The notes under the pieces are model-generated. The model saw only the letters and a program-made list of their open reading frames with translations. It was not told the origin of the DNA and searched no databases. A program made the position numbers and the translations under genes. Of a stretch of 26,821 nt of DNA, positions 15,666 to 23,192 are shown piece by piece. The stretch is from JAJDFU01 sp964640855 (lineage in GTDB: Bacteria > Bacteroidota > Bacteroidia > Chitinophagales > Saprospiraceae), in contig CAZXIX010000059.1 in the NCBI GenBank assembly GCA_964640855.1, forward strand, positions 1-26,821, written 5' to 3'. The first letter of the stretch is position 1; each line of letters begins with the position of its first letter.

Positions 15666-17162
15666 ATGGACATTAAGCGGGCAATGGGAATTAAGGGTCG
15701 CCAAAAAATAATGGCACTTGTCTTGGGTCCGCTCATCTTTGCGTTCACCTTATTTTTCGTCCACCCGGAAGGCATGAGTCCCGAAGCCAATGCCGTTTTG
15801 GCTTGCACCCTTTGGATCGCCTTCTGGTGGATCACCGAAGCCATACCCATTGCGGTCACCTCCCTGCTTCCCATTATTTTGTTTCCCTTGTCCGGGGCCA
15901 TGGACATTTCGACCACGACAGCTGCTTACGGGCATCGCTTTGTCTTTCTTTTCCTGGGCGGATTTATCCTGGCCATTGCCATAGAGCGCTGGAATCTCCA
16001 CAAGCGGATCGCTCTGAACATCATACGCTTGATCGGCACCAACGTCAAACTCATTATTCTGGGATTTATGGTGGCTACGGCCTTTTTATCCATGTGGATC
16101 TCGAATACGGCGACCTCCGTCATGATCCTGCCGATCGGAATTGCCATCATTACCCAATTGAAAGACAATCCGGATACCCTTGAAAACGAAACCCAGATTT
16201 TCGGAAAGGCCCTGATGCTGGCTATCGCGTATTCGGCTTCCATCGGCGGGGTGGGCACCCTGATCGGTACGCCGCCCAACCTGGTGCTGGCGGGCATCCT
16301 CCAGGAGCTGTACCAGGTTGAGGTGACCTTTCTCTCCTGGATGAAATTCGGAGTCCCGATTTCCGTCGTTCTCCTGTTCATCTGCTGGAAGTACCTGACC
16401 GAGATCCGCTTCACCTTTGTACAGAAATCCTTTCCGGGTAGCCGGGCGGAGATCTACCGGCAACTGAGGGCCCTGGGCAAGATCAACTACGAGGAAAAAA
16501 TAGTGCTGGTGGTGTTTGTGTGCACGGCCCTGGCCTGGATCCTCCGCTCCCTCGTCCTGGACCGCCTGATCCCGGGCATTGACGATACGATAATCGCCCT
16601 TACCGCCGGGGTGAGCCTGTTCATCCTGCCGGCCCGGAAAGGAGCCAACCGCCGCCTGCTCAACTGGGAAGAGGCCGTGAATCTCCCCTGGGGCATCCTT
16701 CTGCTGTTCGGAGGCGGCATGGCCCTGGCCGATGGTTTTCAGGAAAGCGGCCTGGCAGAATGGATAGGAACCCAGATCAACGTCCTTGAGGGCGCTCCCC
16801 TGCTGGTCCTTTTGCTCGTGCTGGTTTTCGCCGTCAATTTTTTGACGGAGATCACCTCCAACCTGGCCACGGCCGCTATGTGTTTGCCCATACTGGCTGC
16901 CGTCAGCATCGCATTGGACGTACATCCCTTTACCCTCATGGTCGGGGTCACCGTAGCGGCTTCCTGCGCCTTTATGCTTCCCGTGGCTACGCCCCCCAAT
17001 GCCGTGGTGTTCGGATCGGGCTATTTGCGGATTTCGGACATGGTCCGCTCCGGGATCTGGATGAACCTGATCTCGGTTATCCTGGTCACGCTGGCCACCT
17101 ATTTTCTGCTACCTTATCTTTGGGACTTCAATGCCTTTTTCTTTCCGGAGGAATTGAAGTAG
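15666..17162 (+). CDS. DASS/SLC13-family sodium:anion symporter
   Basis: A 498-residue inner-membrane transporter with about 11-12 hydrophobic segments. Both Na+-site repeats are visible: SNTAT (146-150) with IGTPPNLV (200-207), and SNLAT (398-402) with ATPPNAVVFGSG (441-452). This is the pseudo-two-fold arrangement of divalent anion:Na+ symporters (dicarboxylate, sulfate, citrate). The ATG at 15666 is preferred over a TTG at 15609, whose extra 19 residues lie outside the membrane domain. It is divergent from the sugar-acid cluster and upstream of the DUF1080 gene on the same strand. The substrate is unknown, but an organic acid is plausible given the surroundings. Confidence 0.9.
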   Translation: MDIKRAMGIKGRQKIMALVLGPLIFAFTLFFVHPEGMSPEANAVLACTLWIAFWWITEAIPIAVTSLLPIILFPLSGAMDISTTTAAYGHRFVFLFLGGFILAIAIERWNLHKRIALNIIRLIGTNVKLIILGFMVATAFLSMWISNTATSVMILPIGIAIITQLKDNPDTLENETQIFGKALMLAIAYSASIGGVGTLIGTPPNLVLAGILQELYQVEVTFLSWMKFGVPISVVLLFICWKYLTEIRFTFVQKSFPGSRAEIYRQLRALGKINYEEKIVLVVFVCTALAWILRSLVLDRLIPGIDDTIIALTAGVSLFILPARKGANRRLLNWEEAVNLPWGILLLFGGGMALADGFQESGLAEWIGTQINVLEGAPLLVLLLVLVFAVNFLTEITSNLATAAMCLPILAAVSIALDVHPFTLMVGVTVAASCAFMLPVATPPNAVVFGSGYLRISDMVRSGIWMNLISVILVTLATYFLLPYLWDFNAFFFPEELK

Positions 17163-17295
17163 GCGATGGGATGGCTGGAAATGGCCCCGGCTTTTCAAAG
17201 CGGATCCGGCCGTCCGATTTCCCGGAGATTGGCGCCTGAATGTGTAAGGGCTTTTGGATTATAATGCCGTCTTGATAAAAAAGAAATACCCATCC

Positions 17296-18687
17296 ATGAC
17301 CGCAAAGATCAAGAACATCCTCCCGAAAATCTTCCTTCTCTGCCTGATCCCCTGGATGGCCTCCGGCCAGATGGAAGAGGGCTGGAAACCGCTCTTCAAT
17401 GGAGAAGATTTCACGGGCTGGAAGAAACTCAACGGGGAAGCTGACTATCGCATCGAAGACGGGGTGATCATCGGAACCACCCGATCGGGAACTCCCAATA
17501 CTTTTCTGGCGACCGAGCAGAACTACTCGGACTTCATCCTCGAATTTGAAGTATGGTGCGACGCGGCCCTGAATTCAGGCGTGCAGTTCCGCAGTCTGAG
17601 TACGCCGGATTATCGCAACGGCAGGGTACACGGGTACCAGGCGGAGATAGACCCCAGCCCCAGAGCTTTCAGCGGAGGCATCTACGACGAAGCCCGCAGG
17701 GGATGGCTGTACACGCTGGCAGATCACCCGGAAGCCCAACGCGCCTTCCGCAACGGTCAGTGGAATCACTACCGCATAGAAGCCGTCGGCCCGGAAATCC
17801 GGATCTGGGTCAACGGTATGAACACGGCCAATGTAGTAGATCAGGAGACGGCCTCCGGCTTCATTGCCCTGCAGGTACACAGCATCGGCCGGGAAGAGCT
17901 GGCAGGAAGAGATATCCGCTGGCGCAACATCCGCATCAAAACCGAGGACCTGGAAAGCTCACGCTGGCCCATAGGTCCCTATGCGCATGAGGAGAACCTG
18001 ATCCCAAACACTCTGACAAACCATGAGATCCGGCAAGGTTGGCGGATGCTGTGGGATGGAAAAACGACCGAAGGCTGGAGAAGCGCCCGGTCGGCGGATT
18101 TTCCGGATAAAGGCTGGGTGATCGAAGATGGCGTGCTCACCGTGCTGGAAACGGGAGGCGCCGAATCCGAGGCCGGAGGAGACATCATCACCGTGGATAA
18201 ATTCAGCGATTTTGAGTTGAGCCTTGAATTTATGCTTACCGAAGGCGCCAACAGCGGCGTCAAGTATTTCGTGGACCCCGAGCTCAACCAGGGGGCGGGT
18301 TCCTCCATCGGCCTGGAATTCCAGATCCTGGACGATGAAAAGCATCCCGACGCCCAAATGGGCGTGAACGGCAACCGCACGCTGGGCTCCTTGTACGACC
18401 TCATTCCGGCAGGCAATCTATCGGAGCCCGGGCGCGGAAAACGCTTCAACGGAGTCGGCAATTGGAACCGCTTGATGATCCGCGTGAAGGGCCCAAAGGT
18501 TGAGCATTGGCTGAATGGCGTAAAGGTACTGGAGTTCGAGCGCGGGACTCCCGCCTATCGCGCCCTTGTCGCCTACAGCAAATACAAGGTGTGGCCAAAC
18601 TTCGGCGAACTGCCCCAGGGGCACATTCTCCTGCAGGATCACGGAAACCGGGTCTCCTTCCGGAGCATCAAGATCCGGGAGTTTTGA
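17296..18687 (+). CDS. Two-domain DUF1080 protein (3-keto-glycoside hydrolase type)
   Basis: A 463-residue secreted protein with a signal peptide cleaved near ASG-Q (residues 22-25), followed by two concanavalin-like DUF1080 domains (about 28-214 and 247-462). Matching landmarks in each copy: NSGVQFR (94-100) / NSGVKYF (319-325), GYQAEID (113-119) / GLEFQILDD (339-347), and closing strands DIRWRNIRIK / RVSFRSIKIREF. DUF1080 members in Bacteroides hydrolyse 3-keto-disaccharides made by Gfo/Idh/MocA oxidoreductases. The convergent oxidoreductase gene next door fits that pairing. The ATG at 17296 gives a clean signal peptide; a TTG at 17254 would mask it. Which domain is active is not clear. Confidence 0.87.
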   Translation: MTAKIKNILPKIFLLCLIPWMASGQMEEGWKPLFNGEDFTGWKKLNGEADYRIEDGVIIGTTRSGTPNTFLATEQNYSDFILEFEVWCDAALNSGVQFRSLSTPDYRNGRVHGYQAEIDPSPRAFSGGIYDEARRGWLYTLADHPEAQRAFRNGQWNHYRIEAVGPEIRIWVNGMNTANVVDQETASGFIALQVHSIGREELAGRDIRWRNIRIKTEDLESSRWPIGPYAHEENLIPNTLTNHEIRQGWRMLWDGKTTEGWRSARSADFPDKGWVIEDGVLTVLETGGAESEAGGDIITVDKFSDFELSLEFMLTEGANSGVKYFVDPELNQGAGSSIGLEFQILDDEKHPDAQMGVNGNRTLGSLYDLIPAGNLSEPGRGKRFNGVGNWNRLMIRVKGPKVEHWLNGVKVLEFERGTPAYRALVAYSKYKVWPNFGELPQGHILLQDHGNRVSFRSIKIREF

Positions 18688-18688
18688 A

Positions 18689-18718
18689 GGTGGAGTGAAC
18701 CCGGAGGCTCACTCCACC
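18689..18718. terminator. Hairpin between convergent genes
   Basis: GGTGGAGTGA (18689-18698) and TCACTCCACC (18709-18718) form a perfect 10-bp stem with a 10-base loop. On the + strand a T-rich CTATCTTTTA follows. Lying between the convergent DUF1080 and oxidoreductase genes, it probably serves as a shared terminator. Confidence 0.82.
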
Positions 18719-18731
18719 CTATCTTTTATCC

Positions 18732-20063
18732 TCAAGGCATCTCGACGCCCCAGCCCGTGGCGTAGGCCCGGCTCCAGTGTTTTTCCTGAACCTGTTTGTC
18801 GCTGAAATGGCCGGTCTCCGGGTCGATCTTCAAGGAGGCGTTGCCTTCTTTGTAGGATATGTTGGCGTAATGCACGAGATGCGTGCTGACGGCGCCCTCG
18901 GAGATGGGGCAATTAAGCTCCTCTTTGCCGCGAACCGCCTCCAGGAAATTCATGACGTGCGCGTTGGTCATGTTGCCTTCGCCGCCCAGAGCCAATCCAC
19001 TCTCCTGGCCGGAGGCTTTTTCTTCCCGAACCGTTTTTCCGGAGCGATCATAGAGGGTAAATCCGTCGCGATCCACGTAGGCGCTGCCCTCGGAGCCGTA
19101 GATCCAGGTGCCGCGACCTCCGCCGTAAGTTTTGACACCGTTCCGGCTCTTTCCGTCCCACTTGATCGTCTTGTCGCCGGCGAAATGGAAAGTGGCATCC
19201 ATGGTGTCGTACATGGTCCAGGGATCATCCACGAAATGGTACTTCCCGGCGTTCACCTGCACGGATTCGGGATATTTCACCTGGAGGGCCCAGCGAGCGA
19301 TGTCCAGTTCGTGGGTCGCGTTGTTGCCCGTTTCGGCGGTTCCCCAATGCCAGTACCAGTGCCAGTTGTAATCGGCCAGGATATTGATGAAATCTTTCCG
19401 CGGCGCCGGCCCCTGGAAGAGTTCCCAGTCCAGCCATTCCGGGACGGGCGTATTTTTGGCATCGGGTACCCGGCCCCGCTGGTTGCTGTAAAAGGCCACC
19501 GCCAGGTAGGGCTCACCGAGTGCGCCTTCGTGGATCTCCCGGATGAGGATCTGGGAGGCACGGGCGGAACGTTGCTGAGCGCCCATTTGCACTACCATTC
19601 CGGTGGCCTCTTGCCAGGCTATCAGCAATTCATCCTCCCAGGGGTTGTGGCTACAGGGTTTCTCCACATAGACATGCTTGCCGGCCTGCATGGTCAGAAT
19701 GGCTCCCGGAGCATGCCAGTGGTCAGGGGTGGCGTGAAATACGGCGTCCACTTCTTTCTGCTCCAGAATTTTACGGAGGTCTTTTTCGGCCTTTGGTGTT
19801 TTACCCATCGCCTGGGCAACGGATCCGACGGCCTTCTCCTGCCGACGGGAATCGACATCGCAGACGTAGGCTATCTCCACGTTTTCAGCAGCCGACAATC
19901 CTCCGAGCAAGCCCGGAAAACGTCGATTGCAACCTGCCATGGCGACCCGTATCCTGTCGTTGGCCCCGAGAATACGCCGGTAGGAAGCCGCTGTGCTCAA
20001 TGGATTCACCGTCAGGGCGGCAGCCCCGGCTAAGGAATGATGGATAAAAGTTCTTCTCTTCAT
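18732..20063 (-). CDS. Exported Gfo/Idh/MocA-family oxidoreductase
   Basis: A 443-residue NAD(P)-dependent oxidoreductase with a twin-arginine leader (MKRRTFIHHSLAGAAALTV). The Rossmann segment is RVAMAGCNRRFPG (39-51), with Asp69/Asp71 in YVCDVDSRR following. The family's ATPDHWH (111-117) and EKPCSHN (134-140, catalytic-site Lys135) are present, as is NNATHELDIARW in the C-terminal domain. Tat export is common in this family because the folded enzyme carries its cofactor. Likely role: oxidising a sugar or glycoside hydroxyl to a keto group, possibly at C3 to feed the DUF1080 hydrolase. It is transcribed toward that gene and stands apart from other minus-strand genes. Confidence 0.88.
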   Translation of the reverse strand: MKRRTFIHHSLAGAAALTVNPLSTAASYRRILGANDRIRVAMAGCNRRFPGLLGGLSAAENVEIAYVCDVDSRRQEKAVGSVAQAMGKTPKAEKDLRKILEQKEVDAVFHATPDHWHAPGAILTMQAGKHVYVEKPCSHNPWEDELLIAWQEATGMVVQMGAQQRSARASQILIREIHEGALGEPYLAVAFYSNQRGRVPDAKNTPVPEWLDWELFQGPAPRKDFINILADYNWHWYWHWGTAETGNNATHELDIARWALQVKYPESVQVNAGKYHFVDDPWTMYDTMDATFHFAGDKTIKWDGKSRNGVKTYGGGRGTWIYGSEGSAYVDRDGFTLYDRSGKTVREEKASGQESGLALGGEGNMTNAHVMNFLEAVRGKEELNCPISEGAVSTHLVHYANISYKEGNASLKIDPETGHFSDKQVQEKHWSRAYATGWGVEMP

Positions 20064-20355
20064 TTCTTGATGGATTATTCGAATAGATCTTCCCCAACAA
20101 AACGATCCAATCCGCTTCAGCCCCTTAATAAGACGCCTGGCGCCAAAGGCCTGGCCCGGACCCGGATTTTCACGTCAGACGTGTCGGATTTCAAGTTACG
20201 CAGCCGCGAAAATCATTTCAAATTTCATCGGCCCTAAGTAGGAAGTCAAGGATGGCGTTGCCATGTTTACCCGATCTGTTCGATGGAAGAGGGGCCAGCC
20301 GGGCTTTCGCGGCCCGGGTAGAAAAGGAAGGAGGGAGGTAGTTCTATCGGAAGGT
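20064..20355. other. Gene-free gap with two inverted repeats
   Basis: No coding sequence is supported here. CACGTCAGACGTG (20171-20183) is a perfect 6-bp inverted repeat around one base and could be an operator for the oxidoreductase gene. CCGGGC / GCCCGG (20299-20317) is a GC-rich hairpin lying after the sigma factor gene in its direction of transcription. It is followed on the minus strand by a pyrimidine-rich stretch, so it may be that gene's terminator. Confidence 0.45.
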
Positions 20356-20991
20356 TTATCTTGGAGGCCGGATCTTTTTAAGGGCCCGGGACACATAATT
20401 TCTCGCCACCTGATTGGTCGTGGAGCCGATCTCAGCTATCTCGTCGTAACTCAAGCCCTCGTAAAACCGCAGATAAAGAGCTTCTTTGAGGTGACTGGGC
20501 AAGGATTCCAACTGGCAGTCCAGCCAGTGGCGATTGTTCGCGAGCTCTTCCTCTTCGATGATCCGGGTTTCGACCGGCTGGGCGTAAGAACTCGATTCGT
20601 TTTGCTGGACATACCGGTTCAGGATCCGGATGGCTCTTCCGTTCTTCTCGATCTTTTCCCGCAGATTCCGTTTCAGGGATTGAAACAAATAGATTTCGAG
20701 ATTCCGAATTTCGCGGGTTCGCCCGGGATGCTCCATCAGCCAGATGAATATATCCTGGATGGCGTCTTCCACCAGCGAACGGTTGGGTGAAATGACCGAC
20801 CCGTAGCGATAAAGTCGATTGAAAAAGAGCTTGTAAACGGCACTCATGGCTTGTAAGTCGCCCCGGGCCATACGGGCCACCATTAAATTTTGCGACTCGG
20901 AACTTTGAGCCGAATGTTTGGCCGCAATGGCGAGATCTCCGGACGGATCCAGATTCCTTTTCCTGCTAATATTTATCTCCTCTAAAGCCAT
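20356..20991 (-). CDS. ECF-type RNA polymerase sigma factor
   Basis: A 211-residue sigma-70-family factor with region 2 at about 42-115 (ARGDLQAMSAVYKLFF, VEDAIQDIFIWLME) and region 4 at about 160-208 (LPSHLKEALYLRFYEGLSYD, EIAEIGSTTNQVARNYVSRA). An N-terminal extension of ~35 residues and the acidic linker EEEEL (146-150) lie outside these domains. In Bacteroidota such ECF factors usually sit with a FecR-type anti-sigma factor and SusC/SusD genes. None is present here, so it is an orphan in this window. Its targets are unknown. Confidence 0.88.
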   Translation of the reverse strand: MALEEINISRKRNLDPSGDLAIAAKHSAQSSESQNLMVARMARGDLQAMSAVYKLFFNRLYRYGSVISPNRSLVEDAIQDIFIWLMEHPGRTREIRNLEIYLFQSLKRNLREKIEKNGRAIRILNRYVQQNESSSYAQPVETRIIEEEELANNRHWLDCQLESLPSHLKEALYLRFYEGLSYDEIAEIGSTTNQVARNYVSRALKKIRPPR

Positions 20992-21578
20992 CTTTCGTTT
21001 CCCCCTTTTGGAAATTGCTTCACAGCCTCCCTGGCTACCCGACCTCGGGATCGGACGGATGGACCCAAAAACTGAACAACCCGCTCTATAAACCGCCTCA
21101 ACATATATCTCAAGATAACAGAAACAGGAATAAGATTTTTTATTTTCCGCAAATAACCAAAATTTATTTGATAAATCTTCTCGCCATCATATCATATATG
21201 GGGATTACCTATAAATACACTATTTGTTTGGGTAGGCTTTCAGGTAAAAACGGCACCCGAAAAAGGGTGGCCAATGAAAAACAGCTGCCCGGAAACATAG
21301 GATAACTCCCCGACCATCCAAGCCGGCTTTGGCTCATCGACTGCCCATAGGACGGGCGAGCGAAGGGTGTCCCCTGTATCTGGCAAAAATTATCCGGCTC
21401 GTTAAGGTTTGTACCCAGCAGCTCCTGCAACCGGACCGAAAGGACCTTCCGGTGGATCCAAACATTTTATACAAACCTTGAAGGGAGAATGGGCCAGATT
21501 ATACGCACACCCCACGCCTTGGGTTTTGTGCCCAGGCATGCGAAATAGGATCTCCAGTACTCTTTTCCCCAGCGGGAC
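20992..21578. other. 587-bp gene-free region, partly AT-rich
   Basis: From about 21110 to 21235 the base composition turns strongly AT-rich compared with the GC-rich surroundings, which fits a promoter region for the sigma factor gene. The 96-codon frame at 21015-21305 shows no domain or coding-like composition and is not accepted. Further right are the nested inverted repeats listed separately and a small hairpin (21517-21536, CCTTGGG / CCCAGG) just after the end of the next minus-strand gene. Confidence 0.5.
21404..21479. other. Possible three-way-junction RNA structure
   Basis: A perfect 10-bp outer helix, AAGGTTTGTA (21404-21413) with TACAAACCTT (21470-21479), encloses two hairpins: GCAG-CTC-CTGC (21418-21428) and ACCGGA...TCCGGT (21430-21453). 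On the minus strand it lies about 100 bases past the stop of the TIM-barrel gene. It could be a 3' UTR structure, a small RNA, or a chance or transposon-derived palindrome; the strand is unknown. Confidence 0.4.
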
Positions 21579-23069
21579 TCACTTAAATCCCAGCTCAGCC
21601 AGAGCTTCTCCGGCGCCGGCCAAACTGCTCAGGTTCATTTCCGAATACTTCCGGGCGAGTATGATGCCTTTGGCTCCACCTGCAAAAGCGGCCAGCACGG
21701 ACTGTTTGACTTTCTCGGGCGTAGAGATCACCTGGCGTCCTTCTCCGGAAGGGATGTCCACATCTATACCGGGCCAGATCTCGGTGGGTGTTCCTTCGGC
21801 GCCGGCAAGCGCCCGTTGGGTCTCCGACTTGACCATCTCCGGGGATATGCCTCTTTCGCTCAGACGGGTAAATTCCTCCGGAGAATAGCCCATGATCCGG
21901 CAGATAAACAGGAGGATCTCCTCCTCCTTCAGGTCGCCGTAGAGGGTTTTGCTCACGCGCTCGATCACCCGGTCGAATCGGGACCCGCCCACCGTGTTGT
22001 ACATCACGATCTTGAGAAAATCGGAGTAGTTTCCCAGTTCTTGCAGATCCTGGCGCGACCGGTAAAAGGGATTGTTCAACCCCTTGAAGGAAAGCGCCCA
22101 GCCTACCTGCAGATCGGGCTTGAGGTTTTTGGCAAAAGCGTAAACTTCCCGGTACATCTCGCGCAGGCTGTCGACAAACAGCTGGTGCCAGGCCAGTATC
22201 TCCGGATACTCGAACAAGATCCTCCAGAACGTAACGTAATAACCATCTATGGGCGCTTTGCCACTCCTGGCTTCGTCCACGAATCGCATCAGCTCCAGAT
22301 AGCCCTCGCGGGCCTTGTCAACCCGTATGCCTCGCTGTTCGGCCGCTTCCACGGTAAAGGGATCGAAGCTGGTCGCAGCAGGCGTGTTGTAATGGTTAAA
22401 ATTCAATACGTTGCTCATCGGACCCAGCCTTTCGCTTCGCCACAACAGACCATCGATGTCGTACGACTCGATGCAATCCTTCATCAGGGCCCGCAGGAAG
22501 GTCCGGTAGTCCGGGTTCCGGAAATTAACACGCCCCAGGGAGTTGCCCAGGATATCCACCTCGCCCAGCTGATCGGCAAAGGGTTTGTCGCTCCCGTAAT
22601 TGTCGGCGAAAAAAGCGATGACTTTCATCCCGCGTTGGCGGGCCTTGGGGATGACGTCAGCCAGAACATCGTACTCTCCTAATTCGCGTGCGCGGACGTG
22701 TTCGGGTTTCAGCAGGGAATGGCGATAGTAGGCCTCGTGCATGCTGGCGTAATACCCACCTGTGAAACCGGCATCTTCTTCCAGCACACCGTGATCGGGG
22801 AAGCCGTCTTCTACATCCCGGCGACCGGCCAGGCCGCGGTTGAACGCAAAAACGGGAATGAAAAGGGTATTCGCCCCGGCCAGTTGTTGCACCCGGTCGA
22901 GAACGGTATCGGTACCTTCGTCCACAAAAGAAACGGCTCCGATCTGTATCCCGATCATAGGTTGATCCCGGAACAGGTGGCTCAGGTGGGCAGCGGAAAA
23001 TACCTGACTCGATCCGGCTACCACTCCGGCGGTCAGAGCACTTTTTTGAAGGAAGGTTCTACGATCCAT
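21579..23069 (-). CDS. Exported TIM-barrel protein with Tat leader, unknown function
   Basis: A 496-residue protein with a canonical twin-arginine leader (DRRTFLQKSALTAGVVAGS), cleavage likely near SAA (25-27). The mature part looks like a glycosidase-type TIM barrel: TLFIPVFAFNRG (68-79) on strand 1, GMKVIAFFADNYG (147-159), DIDGLLWRSERLGP (204-217), and a C-terminal AGGAKGIILARKYSEMNLS. No known family is recognised and catalytic residues cannot be fixed. It shares spacing and the GL[IL]W...LGP motif with the shorter protein at 13024-14070, so the two may be distant relatives. It lies downstream of the T9SS and WD40 genes on the same strand (123-bp gap). Confidence 0.65.
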   Translation of the reverse strand: MDRRTFLQKSALTAGVVAGSSQVFSAAHLSHLFRDQPMIGIQIGAVSFVDEGTDTVLDRVQQLAGANTLFIPVFAFNRGLAGRRDVEDGFPDHGVLEEDAGFTGGYYASMHEAYYRHSLLKPEHVRARELGEYDVLADVIPKARQRGMKVIAFFADNYGSDKPFADQLGEVDILGNSLGRVNFRNPDYRTFLRALMKDCIESYDIDGLLWRSERLGPMSNVLNFNHYNTPAATSFDPFTVEAAEQRGIRVDKAREGYLELMRFVDEARSGKAPIDGYYVTFWRILFEYPEILAWHQLFVDSLREMYREVYAFAKNLKPDLQVGWALSFKGLNNPFYRSRQDLQELGNYSDFLKIVMYNTVGGSRFDRVIERVSKTLYGDLKEEEILLFICRIMGYSPEEFTRLSERGISPEMVKSETQRALAGAEGTPTEIWPGIDVDIPSGEGRQVISTPEKVKQSVLAAFAGGAKGIILARKYSEMNLSSLAGAGEALAELGFK

Positions 23070-23192
23070 AATTTCTGCTTTTGCGCCAGGAAGAGTCCTG
23101 ATCGCTTAGACCGGCCTCTTCGTCCCGATTGGGCCTAACGGCTCCCCTTCTACCCCAAGTCTGCAGGCCATGACTCCACTGTTTTCTTTCGG

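Noticed and set aside
21015..21305. 96-residue frame in the AT-rich gap
   Set aside because: It spans an abrupt base-composition change, has no domain and no plausible initiation site; it is more likely promoter DNA.
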